Origin: an uncultured Erysipelotrichaceae bacterium
Lineage (GTDB): Bacteria > Bacillota_I > Bacilli_A > Erysipelotrichales > Erysipelotrichaceae
Reading direction: 5' to 3'
Assembly: GCA_947649125.1 (NCBI GenBank)
Contig: CANSQL010000017.1
Location: forward strand, 1 to 46,760
DNA length: 46,760 nt
Both the position numbers and the translations under genes were made by a program. The notes under the pieces were generated by a model. The model was given only the letters and a program-made list of their open reading frames with translations, was not told the DNA's origin and searched no databases. Of the stretch, positions 36,101 to 44,094 are shown piece by piece (the stretch's first letter is position 1; the number at the start of each line of letters is the position of its first letter).

Positions 36101-36259
36101 CGCTTCATGATAAAAAGCTGCCGCACCATGCATGACCTGTTTATCGCATAACGCAACCGATGTATAGCCGCACAATTTCGCATGTGATACGATATCGGGT
36201 ATTCTTAATGTGGAATTCAACAGCGTATAACAGCTTCTGACATGAAGATGAACACTCAC
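33167..36259 (-). CDS. dnaE: DNA polymerase III subunit alpha DnaE
   Basis: The 1030-residue protein has a PHP domain at its start (VHLHVRSCYTLLNSTLRIPDIV), the catalytic PDIDTDFPDNRR motif with three aspartates and GPGRGSAAGSLVAYCLGIT. A finger/thumb core, the HhH motif (HAGALDCFKINR) and an OB-fold near the C-terminus follow. In Firmicutes DnaE extends primers before PolC takes over. The start codon is GTG, six bases after AGGTG. It is some 85 residues shorter than Bacillus DnaE. A -10 with TGA extension (TATAAT on minus) lies just upstream. Confidence 0.96.
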   Translation of the reverse strand: MSVHLHVRSCYTLLNSTLRIPDIVSHAKLCGYTSVALCDKQVMHGAAAFYHEAKKQGIHAIFGMECDCTHGDTVCNLIVLARDDIGYQSLLALSTRYNTNRTPVTLEELKEYTEHCIVLNGGDNSTLEAAIVKEDEALIKELLTLYKDSFVSFYCAIACNDSGLLRIKNLLLKKCAQELNISTCALSRVYYGSKDDEESYKILCAIDQGVALQDKTLNYAPRRYFRNPEEMQGLYEADDLQMTDTIASQCQVSFQFNHVHLPHFKNKLDISSEEYLRKLCYKGLAKRMNFKSIPAEYKQRLDYELQVIISMNYADYFLIVYDFIRYARTQDIYVGPGRGSAAGSLVAYCLGITHVDPIQYQLLFERFLNPERISMPDIDTDFPDNRRNEVIDYVRDLYGKEHVAHIITFNTLGAKQVLRDIGKVMRVNQRDIDMLCKQIPFLPKVTLKYAYEQNPRFKQMVNSSNQLRHIYEKALKLEGLPRHASLHAGGIVFSAEPITTICPLIEVDEGMCATQFTMEYLEELGLIKMDFLGLRNLTIIDEIVHAINAERKEPLNIMKIPLNDKKCYDLLCQCDTIGIFQLESEGIKNLIRQLQPREFEDIVATIALYRPGPMENIPEYLKRKKNPQYIDYIHPSLKPILEHTYGIMIYQEQIMQISQKMAGFSLAKADNLRKAISKKHSNEIRQLETEFIEGAVKQGYTKDLAKHVYELIMKFANYGFNRSHSVAYALVAYQLVYLKANYPLYFFCSLLNSVIGSETKSSEYIFEAKKRGIAVLVPSVNASFDHYVIEDKALRFPLTAIKNIGSAVCATIVAERNQNGEFNDYFDFIARMITKKVNKKTVETLIHAGALDCFKINRASLLATMDDAFRYGDLVKVEDENQIMIKFDLVSKPAVKTMRENATLRSMKEREAIGFYLSKHPIEELRKDIDGKLQPIISLSAKRGYIQLLCYLERTREHRTKNGELMMFGVGADDSGKIDLVIFPKIYQQYRDILIKGNYLLIDAMKKEEQSCIVNKIVYIPIDEKRQEAE

Positions 36260-36390
36260 GACAACACCTGCTTTCTTTGTATCATTATATCATATCTTTA
36301 CCTGTTTCGTTTCCTTATATACAAAATTAAATACTGTTTACGGTTGACTTCTGTATTTCACCTGAATAATACTTGTGTACTCACAGGTCA

Positions 36391-36759
36391 TCACCTTATC
36401 TTTTTACCTATCTGCTTCTCAATGCGCCATTTCGGTGCACTGCCGTCATCTGCCCAGTATTCATCAACCGATTGTATTTTATCGTCCTTTATTTTGAAAA
36501 ACGATGTAACATGAAAAGAAGCAGCTTGATTCTTCGGATAAACTCGCACCACTGTTATCATCAAATCATTTAATGTTTCTATGCGTTCGATTTCACCGTC
36601 CCAATCACCGGGATATTCACAGTTCGCAATCATAAATTCATCAACGGTAAAGTGTTCATTCGTACAATGCCAGTTGATATACGCTTCTTTATGAAAATAT
36701 TTTCTGATTTCTTGTTCCCTCTGTGCTAAAACTGCTTTCCAAAATGCTTGTATATTCAT
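36391..36759 (-). CDS. NTF2-like (SnoaL-type) protein
   Basis: This 122-residue protein has the cone-like NTF2 fold pattern: an N-terminal helix pair (FWKAVLAQREQEIRKYFHKEAYINWH) followed by strands ending FFKIKDDKIQSVDEYWADDGSAPKWR, typical of nuclear transport factor 2 family proteins. The domain serves as a small-molecule pocket in varied enzymes. No catalytic residue can be named. It is a single-gene unit on the minus strand between dnaE and nrnA. Confidence 0.7.
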   Translation of the reverse strand: MNIQAFWKAVLAQREQEIRKYFHKEAYINWHCTNEHFTVDEFMIANCEYPGDWDGEIERIETLNDLMITVVRVYPKNQAASFHVTSFFKIKDDKIQSVDEYWADDGSAPKWRIEKQIGKKIR

Positions 36760-36863
36760 AGGAATACCTCTCTTTTCAACATTATAACATGAATTTTCAA
36801 AGCATTCTATACATCAATATCATACAGCGATATTAAAAAGCACATTTCACTAAATGAGATAAT

Positions 36864-36896
36864 AAAAAAGAGATACTGCCGTTCGGCAATTATCCC
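36864..36896 (-). terminator. Terminator of the smc-ftsY-ylxM/ackA-nrnA operon
   Basis: On the minus strand GGGATA/TATCTC and TGCCG/CGGCA form a stem, with six T following. It overlaps the nrnA stop codon. Confidence 0.85.
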
Positions 36897-37840
36897 TTAT
36901 TGTTGATACGCTGTGAAAGCTGTTCTAGCAACTCCGTGATTTGTGCTTCGGTTAAATTTTTCGCACCGCAGGCATAACGATGCCCACCGCCGTTAAAATT
37001 CATCGCAATATCATTGATAATCACATTGCGAGAACGAATCGAAGCGTTATATAACGGCATTTCATTGCTACTGTCTGTGCTTTCCACAAACAATATCCAT
37101 GCATGAAATTCATTCACATGACTTAACGCATAAGTTTTTTCCTTGGCTTCATTATAAGTCAAATCAAACTGCTCATACTCCGCTTTGGTTATTTTACAGA
37201 AAGCGATATGCTCATGAAACAGCTGTACATGCTCCCTGATATACGTTTCATAGCGATATTCCTTCAGGCTCTTAGAAAAATTCATTTCATTAACCTTCGC
37301 AACATCTACACCCTGTTCAACCAAATAGGCCGCTGTTCTTAACATCTGCGGTGTTGTCGCATTGATTGAAAACTGAAGCGTATCGGCAATTAAGCCGCTG
37401 TACAGATATTCCGCACATTGCTTAGAGAGCGTTTCTCCTCTTTGTTGAAACATATTTGCTAAGATTTCACAGGTTGCACCCTTTTTATCCTCGATATATT
37501 CAATGTCGGCATACGCATCGACAAAGATATGATGATCGATCTTGATTTTAAAGGCAGCACTTAAACAGCGTGAATCGTCAATGCGTGAAGCATTGGCCGT
37601 ATCTAAGATGATCGCCAATGAGCTTTGGATCGTTTCATCATCTGCTTCATCAATGCTTGGATAATGAACCGCAATCGAGCCTACGGAAGCACCGAGTGCA
37701 TATACCCTTTTCTGCGGATAATTCTCATAGATCCACTGCTTTAAACCAAACTGCGCACCGAGTGCATCTGCATCCGCACCGATATGGCGAAACAATGTAA
37801 TCGTATCGTATTCGGCGATACAATCAAACAGTCGCTGCAT
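36890..37840 (-). CDS. nrnA: NrnA-like DHH phosphoesterase (oligoribonuclease / pAp phosphatase)
   Basis: The 316-residue protein has DHH signatures: RHIGADADALGAQFGL, ILDTANASRIDD, KIDHH and C-terminal DHHA1 FNGGGHRYACGA. NrnA degrades short RNA oligonucleotides and dephosphorylates pAp. Length fits. It begins 2 bp after the ackA stop and its ribosome binding site lies inside ackA (GGGCTTC). Last gene of the operon. Confidence 0.93.
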   Translation of the reverse strand: MQRLFDCIAEYDTITLFRHIGADADALGAQFGLKQWIYENYPQKRVYALGASVGSIAVHYPSIDEADDETIQSSLAIILDTANASRIDDSRCLSAAFKIKIDHHIFVDAYADIEYIEDKKGATCEILANMFQQRGETLSKQCAEYLYSGLIADTLQFSINATTPQMLRTAAYLVEQGVDVAKVNEMNFSKSLKEYRYETYIREHVQLFHEHIAFCKITKAEYEQFDLTYNEAKEKTYALSHVNEFHAWILFVESTDSSNEMPLYNASIRSRNVIINDIAMNFNGGGHRYACGAKNLTEAQITELLEQLSQRINNKG

Positions 37841-37842
37841 GT

Positions 37843-39036
37843 TTAGAAGCCCAATAAACGCTGTGTATCACGCGCAATCACAAGCTCCTCATTTGTCGGT
37901 ACGAGCCATACGCTGACCTTGCTTTCCTCAGTGCTTAACAGTTGCTCCGTACCGCGAGTCTTAGCGTTGAGTTCTTTATTGATTTTTACTCCCAATGCGC
38001 TTTCGAGCTTTTCGCACACTAAGCGGCGAATCTTATGATCGTTTTCGCCGATACCGCCCGCAAATACGATCGCATCAACTCCGCCGAGCTGTACGAAATA
38101 TCCGCCGATGGTGTTGATAATGCGATTGACATAAAGGTCGGTCGCGATGATGGCGCCTTCCTTGCCTTCTTCACATGCCTGCTCAATATCACGGGCATCA
38201 CTGGAGATTTCACTGATTCCCAGCATACCGCTTTCCTTATTCAATACATTATCCATTTCCTCAGCGCTCATTCCTGTTTTCTTCATCATATAACAAACGA
38301 TCGCAGGATCGATATCACCGCAGCGAGTTCCCATCATAATACCTGCCAACGGTGTAAAGCCCATTGAGGTATTAATGCACTTACCGCCGTCAACCGCAGA
38401 GATACTTGCGCCGTTTCCTAAATGACAAGTGATGATTTTTAAATCCTCGACATTCTGATTCATCAGCTGGGCACAGCGCTGAGATACATACTGATGACTG
38501 GTTCCGTGATAGCCGTAACGGCGAATCTTATAATCACGATACCATTTCATCGGCACCGGATATAAATAGCTTTCCTGTCCCATCGTCTGATGAAATGCCG
38601 TATCAAATACAGCGACATGACCGGCATTCGGCAACGCTTCCTTAAATGCACGATAGCCGACAAGACCGGCCGGATTGTGCAGCGGTGCCAATTCTGACAT
38701 ATCAACGATCACCTGTTCAACCGCATCATCGATCACGCGGCTGCTGCTGAAATCACCGCCCTGTACGACACGATGACCCACGCCCTTGATTTCATCAAGG
38801 GATGCAACGATTTTGTGCTCTACCAGTGCTTCCATCAATAAGCTGACTGCCTTCGCATGATCCGCAATCGGCAATCGTTTCGTAATCTTTTCCCCGTTCA
38901 CCTTGATCGTAAAGATTCCTTCCTCAAGACCGATGCGCTCCATATTACCGCTTGTTAAAACCGTTTCCTGCGGCATTTCAAATAACTGAAATTTCAAAGA
39001 TGAGCTTCCTGCGTTTACCGAAATAATTTTTGTCAT
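37843..39036 (-). CDS. ackA: Acetate kinase, in-frame continuation of ylxM
   Basis: Acetate kinase makes ATP from acetyl phosphate. The 397-residue region starts MTKIISVNAGSSSLKFQLF, the classic N-terminus, and has HRVVQGG, FDTAFHQTM, RRYGYHGTSHQYV, ITCHLGNGASISA, GTRCGDIDP and FAGGIGEND. A perfect AGGAGG lies seven bases upstream of the ATG, so it can be made alone. The reading frame, however, is open through the whole of ylxM with no stop between them. A 508-residue fusion is thus also possible. No pta gene is near, and the position after ftsY-ylxM, where ffh is expected, is unusual. Confidence 0.97.
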   Translation of the reverse strand: MTKIISVNAGSSSLKFQLFEMPQETVLTSGNMERIGLEEGIFTIKVNGEKITKRLPIADHAKAVSLLMEALVEHKIVASLDEIKGVGHRVVQGGDFSSSRVIDDAVEQVIVDMSELAPLHNPAGLVGYRAFKEALPNAGHVAVFDTAFHQTMGQESYLYPVPMKWYRDYKIRRYGYHGTSHQYVSQRCAQLMNQNVEDLKIITCHLGNGASISAVDGGKCINTSMGFTPLAGIMMGTRCGDIDPAIVCYMMKKTGMSAEEMDNVLNKESGMLGISEISSDARDIEQACEEGKEGAIIATDLYVNRIINTIGGYFVQLGGVDAIVFAGGIGENDHKIRRLVCEKLESALGVKINKELNAKTRGTEQLLSTEESKVSVWLVPTNEELVIARDTQRLLGF

Positions 39037-39369
39037 AATATCCTCCTGATTATCTATCGCTTCCAGCGCTTTTATAAACTGATCTAATTGCTTGTTTTTC
39101 ATGCTTCTCATTGCATCATACAGCTTGCTTCGCCGTTTATTTGCCGCAACAAGCTGAAGTCTTTCCTCATAATCTGTCAAAGCCTTCTCACTGCGCTTTA
39201 AATGATCGCTTACTGCCGCTCTTGAAATCTTCAGTATTTCGCTGATTTCCGATAAGGAAAAATCCTCCTCATAATACAGCTGTAAAATTTCCTGCTGCTT
39301 CGTTGTCAACAGCGTTTTATAAGCGTCCAGCAGCTCATTCATGCGCAGATTTTTATCAAGCGGCTCCAT
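39037..39369 (-). CDS. ylxM: YlxM-like SRP-associated HTH protein, no stop codon (fused to AckA)
   Basis: These 111 residues (MEPLDKNLRMNELLDAYKTLLTTKQQEILQLYYEEDFSLSEISEILKISRAAVSDHLKRSEKALTDYEERLQL...) match the UPF0122/YlxM family in length and sequence. In Bacillus ylxM precedes ffh and stimulates SRP GTPase activity in some species. The end of the domain, FIKALEAIDNQED, leads straight into IMTKIISVN of AckA without a stop. The ATG overlaps ftsY by 14 bp. A one-base change of frame near the end would hit a TAA or a TGA overlapping ATG, so recent stop loss is plausible. Confidence 0.9.
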
Positions 39370-40333
39370 CGTCCAAAATACCCTCGCATAAGCCGTAAAG
39401 ATACGCATTGATATCAAACGGACGCAGATCGTCAACACCCTCGCCCAATCCGATATAAGTTACCGGCAGGCCCAACAGATCGCGGATTGCGATTACGATG
39501 CCGCCCTTGGCCGTACCGTCCGTTTTCGTCAAGATTATACCGCTGACATCGGTCGTTTCCATAAATACCGATGCCTGCGAGATTCCGTTTTGACCTGTTG
39601 TCGCATCGATCACAAGCCATACCTCATGCGGTGCTCCCGGAATTTCCTTCGCTACCACACGCTTCATCTTTTCCAGTTCCTTCATCAGATTCGCTTTATT
39701 TTGAAGCCGTCCTGCGGTATCACCGATCACGATATCGGCATGATGCTCCTTGGCATAGCGACAGGCATCCACCAACACCGCACTGGGATCGCCGTTTTCT
39801 CTCCCCTTGATGCAGGGCAGATCTAAACGCTGAGCCCATTTGGCGAGCTGATCGACAGCTCCGGCACGAAATGTATCAGCTGCCGCAAGCACGACGCTTT
39901 TATTTGCTTCCGTAAAGCGCTTGGCAAGCTTGGCGGTCGTCGTCGTTTTTCCGCTGCCGTTGACACCGACCATCAAAATCACGGTAGGACCGTCTGCATT
40001 CTCTTGAAAAGGACGATCCTCATGCGCATTGTACAGCTCAGCCATTTGTTCCACCAAGCACTCGCTGATTTCCTGAAATGTTTTCAAGTGACGATCCATT
40101 GCTTCGTTTTCAACCGCATCAACGATTTTTTGGGCCGTTTTGATTCCGATATCGGCCTCCAACAGCGCAATCATCAGCTCCTCTAAAAATTCCTCATTGA
40201 CACCGCGAAAGCCTAAGGCCAGCTTACGAATTCGCTGTGAAAATGATTTTTTACTTTTATCTAATCCGCTGAGATAGCGATCCTGATCCTCATTAGAACC
40301 GAACGCCTGCTTCAGCTTTGAAAATATACCCAT
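39356..40333 (-). CDS. ftsY: Signal recognition particle receptor FtsY
   Basis: FtsY docks SRP at the membrane. The 325-residue protein has a short N-terminus without an acidic A domain, an N domain (LALGFRGVNEEFLEELMIALLEADIG), and the G domain with GVNGSGKTTTTAKLA, DTAGRLQNKANLMKEL and TKTDGTAKGG. Its ATG overlaps the smc TAA by one base and its stop overlaps ylxM. The smc-ftsY pair is conserved in Firmicutes. Confidence 0.98.
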   Translation of the reverse strand: MGIFSKLKQAFGSNEDQDRYLSGLDKSKKSFSQRIRKLALGFRGVNEEFLEELMIALLEADIGIKTAQKIVDAVENEAMDRHLKTFQEISECLVEQMAELYNAHEDRPFQENADGPTVILMVGVNGSGKTTTTAKLAKRFTEANKSVVLAAADTFRAGAVDQLAKWAQRLDLPCIKGRENGDPSAVLVDACRYAKEHHADIVIGDTAGRLQNKANLMKELEKMKRVVAKEIPGAPHEVWLVIDATTGQNGISQASVFMETTDVSGIILTKTDGTAKGGIVIAIRDLLGLPVTYIGLGEGVDDLRPFDINAYLYGLCEGILDDGAA

Positions 40334-43284
40334 TATGCTTCCACTTCCTTCTGTTGATCATTTTCCTGATCCACCATATTGATCGCATCCTGAAGGCGTA
40401 CCTTCAACAGCTGCGATACTCCGTTTTGCTGCATCGTAACACCGTACAGGGCATCACACTGCGCCATCGTACCGGGACGATGCGTTACGACGATAAACTG
40501 ACTCTCACCGCGGAAACGCGCAATATATTTCGCAAAACGCTCTACATTCGCCTGATCGAGTGCAGCCTCAACCTCATCAAAGATACACAGCGGCATCGTT
40601 CTTGCCTTCAGAATTGAGAATAAGACGCAAATCGCAATCAATGCCTTTTCCCCACCGGAGAACAAACGAATGTTCTGTACCGTTTTGCCCGGAGGCTGAA
40701 CATCGATATCAATGCCCGTATTCAACACATCCTGCGGGTCGACCATATATAAGCGTGCCTTACCGCCGCCGAACAACGTGCGAAATACATCATTCAGCTC
40801 ACCGTTGATACGATCGAACATCTCCTGAAACTGAGTAATCATGACCTCATCCATTTCATCGATTGCCTCTAATATTTTATCCTTGGCCGATAACAGATCG
40901 TCACGCTGCTTCGTTAAGAAAGTGAAGCGCTCGCTTACCTCCGCATATTCCTGCGGTGCATCTAAATTCACATTGCCCAGCTGTTGAATCTCCTTGCGCA
41001 ATATGAGCACTCGCTGCTTTGCTTCGACAATATCGATTTCCTGCTTCTGCGTCAGTGCATATTCATAAGTCATCTCATAGGTTGAGCTTAAACGCTCCAA
41101 AGCATTTTCCAGCTGAGTTTCGGCCTTGACCTTATTTTCTCCGACTTCGCGCTCTTCATTCTGTAAAATGTTTAAATCGCGGCGCAGCTGACGGATTGTT
41201 GCCTCTTTTCGTTCTACCTCACTGCCGCAGCGCATTCTGCGCTCTCGCTTGTTTTGAATCGATGACAACGTTTCATCACGCTTAGAATACAGCTTAGACA
41301 GCTGAATGACAAGATCATCCTGCATCGTTCCTTCATTTTCATCGATTTCATCGGGAGCGAGCTGTTCATAGTCCGCCTTTAAGCGATCCATTTTCGTGCG
41401 CTTTACCTCAACGATCGGCTCCAACTGGGCGATTGCTATCTGTAACTGTACCGCTTCATCCTGAAGCTTCTGCTGCTTCCCTTGCAACGCATACAGCTGA
41501 TTGCTTAAGGAATCTACTTTTAACTGCTGTCCTTCAAGACTCTGCAGAATTTGATTCAGCTCCTTTTGAATCGTCATCGGAGAACCGGCACTTTTTGTGC
41601 GACCGCCGCTCATGCTTCCGCCCTTATGTACGACATCACCGTCTAAGGTAACGATCTTATAATTATATTTTAATACCTTGGCCAGCTCATTCGCATTGAT
41701 CAGATTATCACAGACAAGCACATTGCCCAATAATGATTGCTTAACGATATCAAAGATTTCCTCATTATCGACAAAATCACAGGCACAGCCTAAAAAGCCT
41801 GCCGTATGCTGCGCCAGCATCAAATGATCATTGTTCATATGACGCGGCTTCAATACATTCAGCGGTAAAAAGGTTGCCCTTCCGCTCTGATTTTTCTTCA
41901 AGAAGGTAATCGCATGACGTGCCGCCGCTTCATCCTCGGTCACGATATGATACATCGCTCCGCCCAGTGCATTCGATATCGCATCCTCATAATTCATCTG
42001 CGGTTTCATGATCTGTGAAATAACACCTAATACACCCAACAATGCGCTTTGATTATGCAAGACTGCCTTGACTCCCTGTTGATGATTATACGGCTGCTTC
42101 GCAAGATTTTCCAATACCTCACGACGATTTTCCAAGCGATTCATCAAATTCATCGCCTGTGTATGCTCTCCTCTGCATTCACTGAGGCTTGCCTCTACCT
42201 CACTGAGCTGCTTTTTCTTTAAATCGATATCACGCAGTAAATCCTGTAAACGATTCATACGATCCTTATATTCATAGCTTGCTTCCTCAAGCATTGCCTT
42301 TAATTCCTTCAGCTTTTCCTTGCGATCGGCAAACTCCAGTGCATATTTACGCTTTTCATCTAATTCGGCCTTTCGTGTTTCAAGTACCGATATTTCATTG
42401 ATGACCTTGGTATAAGCCTCTTGAAGCTGATTGATTTCATGATCGAGCTGAAACATTTCTTTTCGTAAATCACTGTTTTTTAAATCCTCGACCTGAATCG
42501 TTGTTTCATGCATGGCCTTTTGCGTATCTAAATCAAAGGCTTTTTTCTTTAATATTTCAATACGCTCGTTCAGCTGTTCGATTTCATCCGCAATTACACT
42601 GATTTCGATTGCTTCCAGCTCACTGCGCTTTTCCAAATACTGTTCCGCCTTTTTCGCCTGACGCTTTAAAGGATTTACCTGTCGCTCTAATTCCGCGATA
42701 ATATCCTCTACACGCATCAGATTTTCCTGTGTGCGATTCAGCTTCGACAAGGACTCGTTTTTACGCTTTTTATATTTTGCCACTCCCGCAGCTTCCTCAA
42801 ATAATGCACGGCGCTCCTCCGGCTTGGCCTCCGCAAAGCTTGAGATATTGCCCTGTGTAATGATCGATAAGGAATCACGACCGAGCCCGCTGTCCATAAC
42901 GATATTGATGACATCCTTTAAGCGGCACGGTGTTTTATTGATAAAATATTCTCCTTCACCGCTTTGTCGATGCAGTCTTCGAGTAATCTCCACTTCCTCA
43001 TAATCCACATTTAAATAATGCTTGGAATTATCAAAAACAAGGGTAACCTCAGCGGTATTTACTGCCTTGCGCTGTGTCGAGCCGCTGAAAATAACGTCGC
43101 TCATACTGCTTCCGCGCAAGCTTTTTACACTTTGTTCACCCAAAACCCAGCGAATCGCATCATTGATATTGCTTTTGCCGCAGCCGTTCGGTCCGACAAT
43201 ACCGATCACATCGGAATCAAAATGAATCACCGATTTATCGGCAAAGGACTTAAACCCCTGCAGCTCGATTCGTTTTAAAAACAT
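40333..43284 (-). CDS. smc: Chromosome partition protein SMC (short-armed)
   Basis: SMC is the condensin ATPase. Walker A GPNGCGKSNINDAI is at 31-44, the coiled-coil arms at about 165-395 and 570-790, and the hinge at 399-565 (ending GGSMSGGRTKSAG). The signature LFSGGEKAL is at 874-882 and Walker B CIFDEVEAALDQ at 900-911. The total is 983 residues against about 1186 in Bacillus. Both heads and the hinge look full size, so each arm is about 100 residues shorter. I use the ATG with AGGAGG six bases upstream. The frame is open for 35 further codons, which read through the promoter and are not used. Confidence 0.97.
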   Translation of the reverse strand: MFLKRIELQGFKSFADKSVIHFDSDVIGIVGPNGCGKSNINDAIRWVLGEQSVKSLRGSSMSDVIFSGSTQRKAVNTAEVTLVFDNSKHYLNVDYEEVEITRRLHRQSGEGEYFINKTPCRLKDVINIVMDSGLGRDSLSIITQGNISSFAEAKPEERRALFEEAAGVAKYKKRKNESLSKLNRTQENLMRVEDIIAELERQVNPLKRQAKKAEQYLEKRSELEAIEISVIADEIEQLNERIEILKKKAFDLDTQKAMHETTIQVEDLKNSDLRKEMFQLDHEINQLQEAYTKVINEISVLETRKAELDEKRKYALEFADRKEKLKELKAMLEEASYEYKDRMNRLQDLLRDIDLKKKQLSEVEASLSECRGEHTQAMNLMNRLENRREVLENLAKQPYNHQQGVKAVLHNQSALLGVLGVISQIMKPQMNYEDAISNALGGAMYHIVTEDEAAARHAITFLKKNQSGRATFLPLNVLKPRHMNNDHLMLAQHTAGFLGCACDFVDNEEIFDIVKQSLLGNVLVCDNLINANELAKVLKYNYKIVTLDGDVVHKGGSMSGGRTKSAGSPMTIQKELNQILQSLEGQQLKVDSLSNQLYALQGKQQKLQDEAVQLQIAIAQLEPIVEVKRTKMDRLKADYEQLAPDEIDENEGTMQDDLVIQLSKLYSKRDETLSSIQNKRERRMRCGSEVERKEATIRQLRRDLNILQNEEREVGENKVKAETQLENALERLSSTYEMTYEYALTQKQEIDIVEAKQRVLILRKEIQQLGNVNLDAPQEYAEVSERFTFLTKQRDDLLSAKDKILEAIDEMDEVMITQFQEMFDRINGELNDVFRTLFGGGKARLYMVDPQDVLNTGIDIDVQPPGKTVQNIRLFSGGEKALIAICVLFSILKARTMPLCIFDEVEAALDQANVERFAKYIARFRGESQFIVVTHRPGTMAQCDALYGVTMQQNGVSQLLKVRLQDAINMVDQENDQQKEVEA

Positions 43285-43339
43285 AACAGTCCTCCTGTCA
43301 TTCGCATATAAATTTATATTACAGTTCAATCCAACATAT

Positions 43340-43382
43340 ATTATAACACAAAATTGATGTTTTGCGTATACTGTGTTACAAT
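43340..43382. promoter_or_regulatory. Divergent promoters of smc and the hemolysin III gene
   Basis: For the plus-strand gene, TTGATG (43354-43359), 17 bp and TACAAT (43377-43382). For smc on the minus strand, an extended TGTTATAAT (-10 at 43340-43345). The two core promoters overlap almost completely and may compete. Confidence 0.65.
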
Positions 43383-43409
43383 AGTGCAAACTTAAGGAGG
43401 CACCGACTT

Positions 43410-44069
43410 ATGACAAAGGAAGTAAAGACAATGCGCAATATGTTTCACCTGTCATTCGGCGAAGAGGTCGGCAATGCCGTTACGCATGGTGTTGCGGCAA
43501 TTTTATGTCTGTTGTTTTTACCTTTCGCGGCTGTTTATTCTTATTGTATCGCCGATGTATGGCGCTCATTCGGCGTTTCCGTATTCATTATCTGTCTGTT
43601 TCTGATGTTTCTGATTTCAACGATCTATCACAGTATGGCGTATGACAGTGAACAGAAATATGTATTTCGTAAATTGGATCATATTTGTATCCTGTTAGCG
43701 ATTGCCGGAAGCTATACACCGATTGCCATCACCCTTGTCAAGGGCTGGCAGGCTGTAATTCTGTTGATCATCGAATGGACGATGGTAATTGCCGGCATTT
43801 TATTGAAATCAATTTCAAAGCGCAGCTATCCGATTCTGTCAATGACGATCTATATGGTAATGGGCTGGACGGCAATCTTCTTTTTACCGAAGCTGTTGTC
43901 TGTCGCTTCCCCTTTGTTTCTCGCTTTGATCGTTTTGGGCGGTGTCCTTTATACGATCGGCGCCTTCTTTTACGCAAGACCGCAGCATCGTTATTTCCAT
44001 ATGATCTGGCATATCTTCATTATGCTGGCATCGATAGCCCATATCATCGCTATCGTGTTCCTGATGTAA
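43410..44069 (+). CDS. Hemolysin III family (PAQR/YqfA) membrane protein
   Basis: About 219 residues with seven helices. The family motifs are visible: EEVGNAVTHGVAAILC near the start, STIYHSMAYDSEQKYVFRKLDHICILLAIAGSYTP, GWTAIFF and the C-terminal HMIWHIFIMLASIAHIIAI with clustered histidines. These His/Asp residues bind zinc in PAQR relatives. AAGGAGG nine bases upstream sets the start. Its own terminator hairpin was the insertion site of the adjacent IS. The physiological role is unknown; the name does not prove haemolysis. Confidence 0.9.
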   Translation: MTKEVKTMRNMFHLSFGEEVGNAVTHGVAAILCLLFLPFAAVYSYCIADVWRSFGVSVFIICLFLMFLISTIYHSMAYDSEQKYVFRKLDHICILLAIAGSYTPIAITLVKGWQAVILLIIEWTMVIAGILLKSISKRSYPILSMTIYMVMGWTAIFFLPKLLSVASPLFLALIVLGGVLYTIGAFFYARPQHRYFHMIWHIFIMLASIAHIIAIVFLM

Positions 44070-44073
44070 ACAA

Positions 44074-44094
44074 AAAGCTTCGCAAGGAAGCTTT
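44074..44094. terminator. Left copy of the terminator hairpin (IS target duplication)
   Basis: Twenty-one bases consisting of AAAGCTTC, a GCAAG loop and GAAGCTTT. It is identical, in direct orientation, to 45782-45802. On the plus strand its T-run is cut short by the IS (TTTCAGA). On the minus strand TTTTTG follows, so it can terminate the transposase mRNA. Confidence 0.85.
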
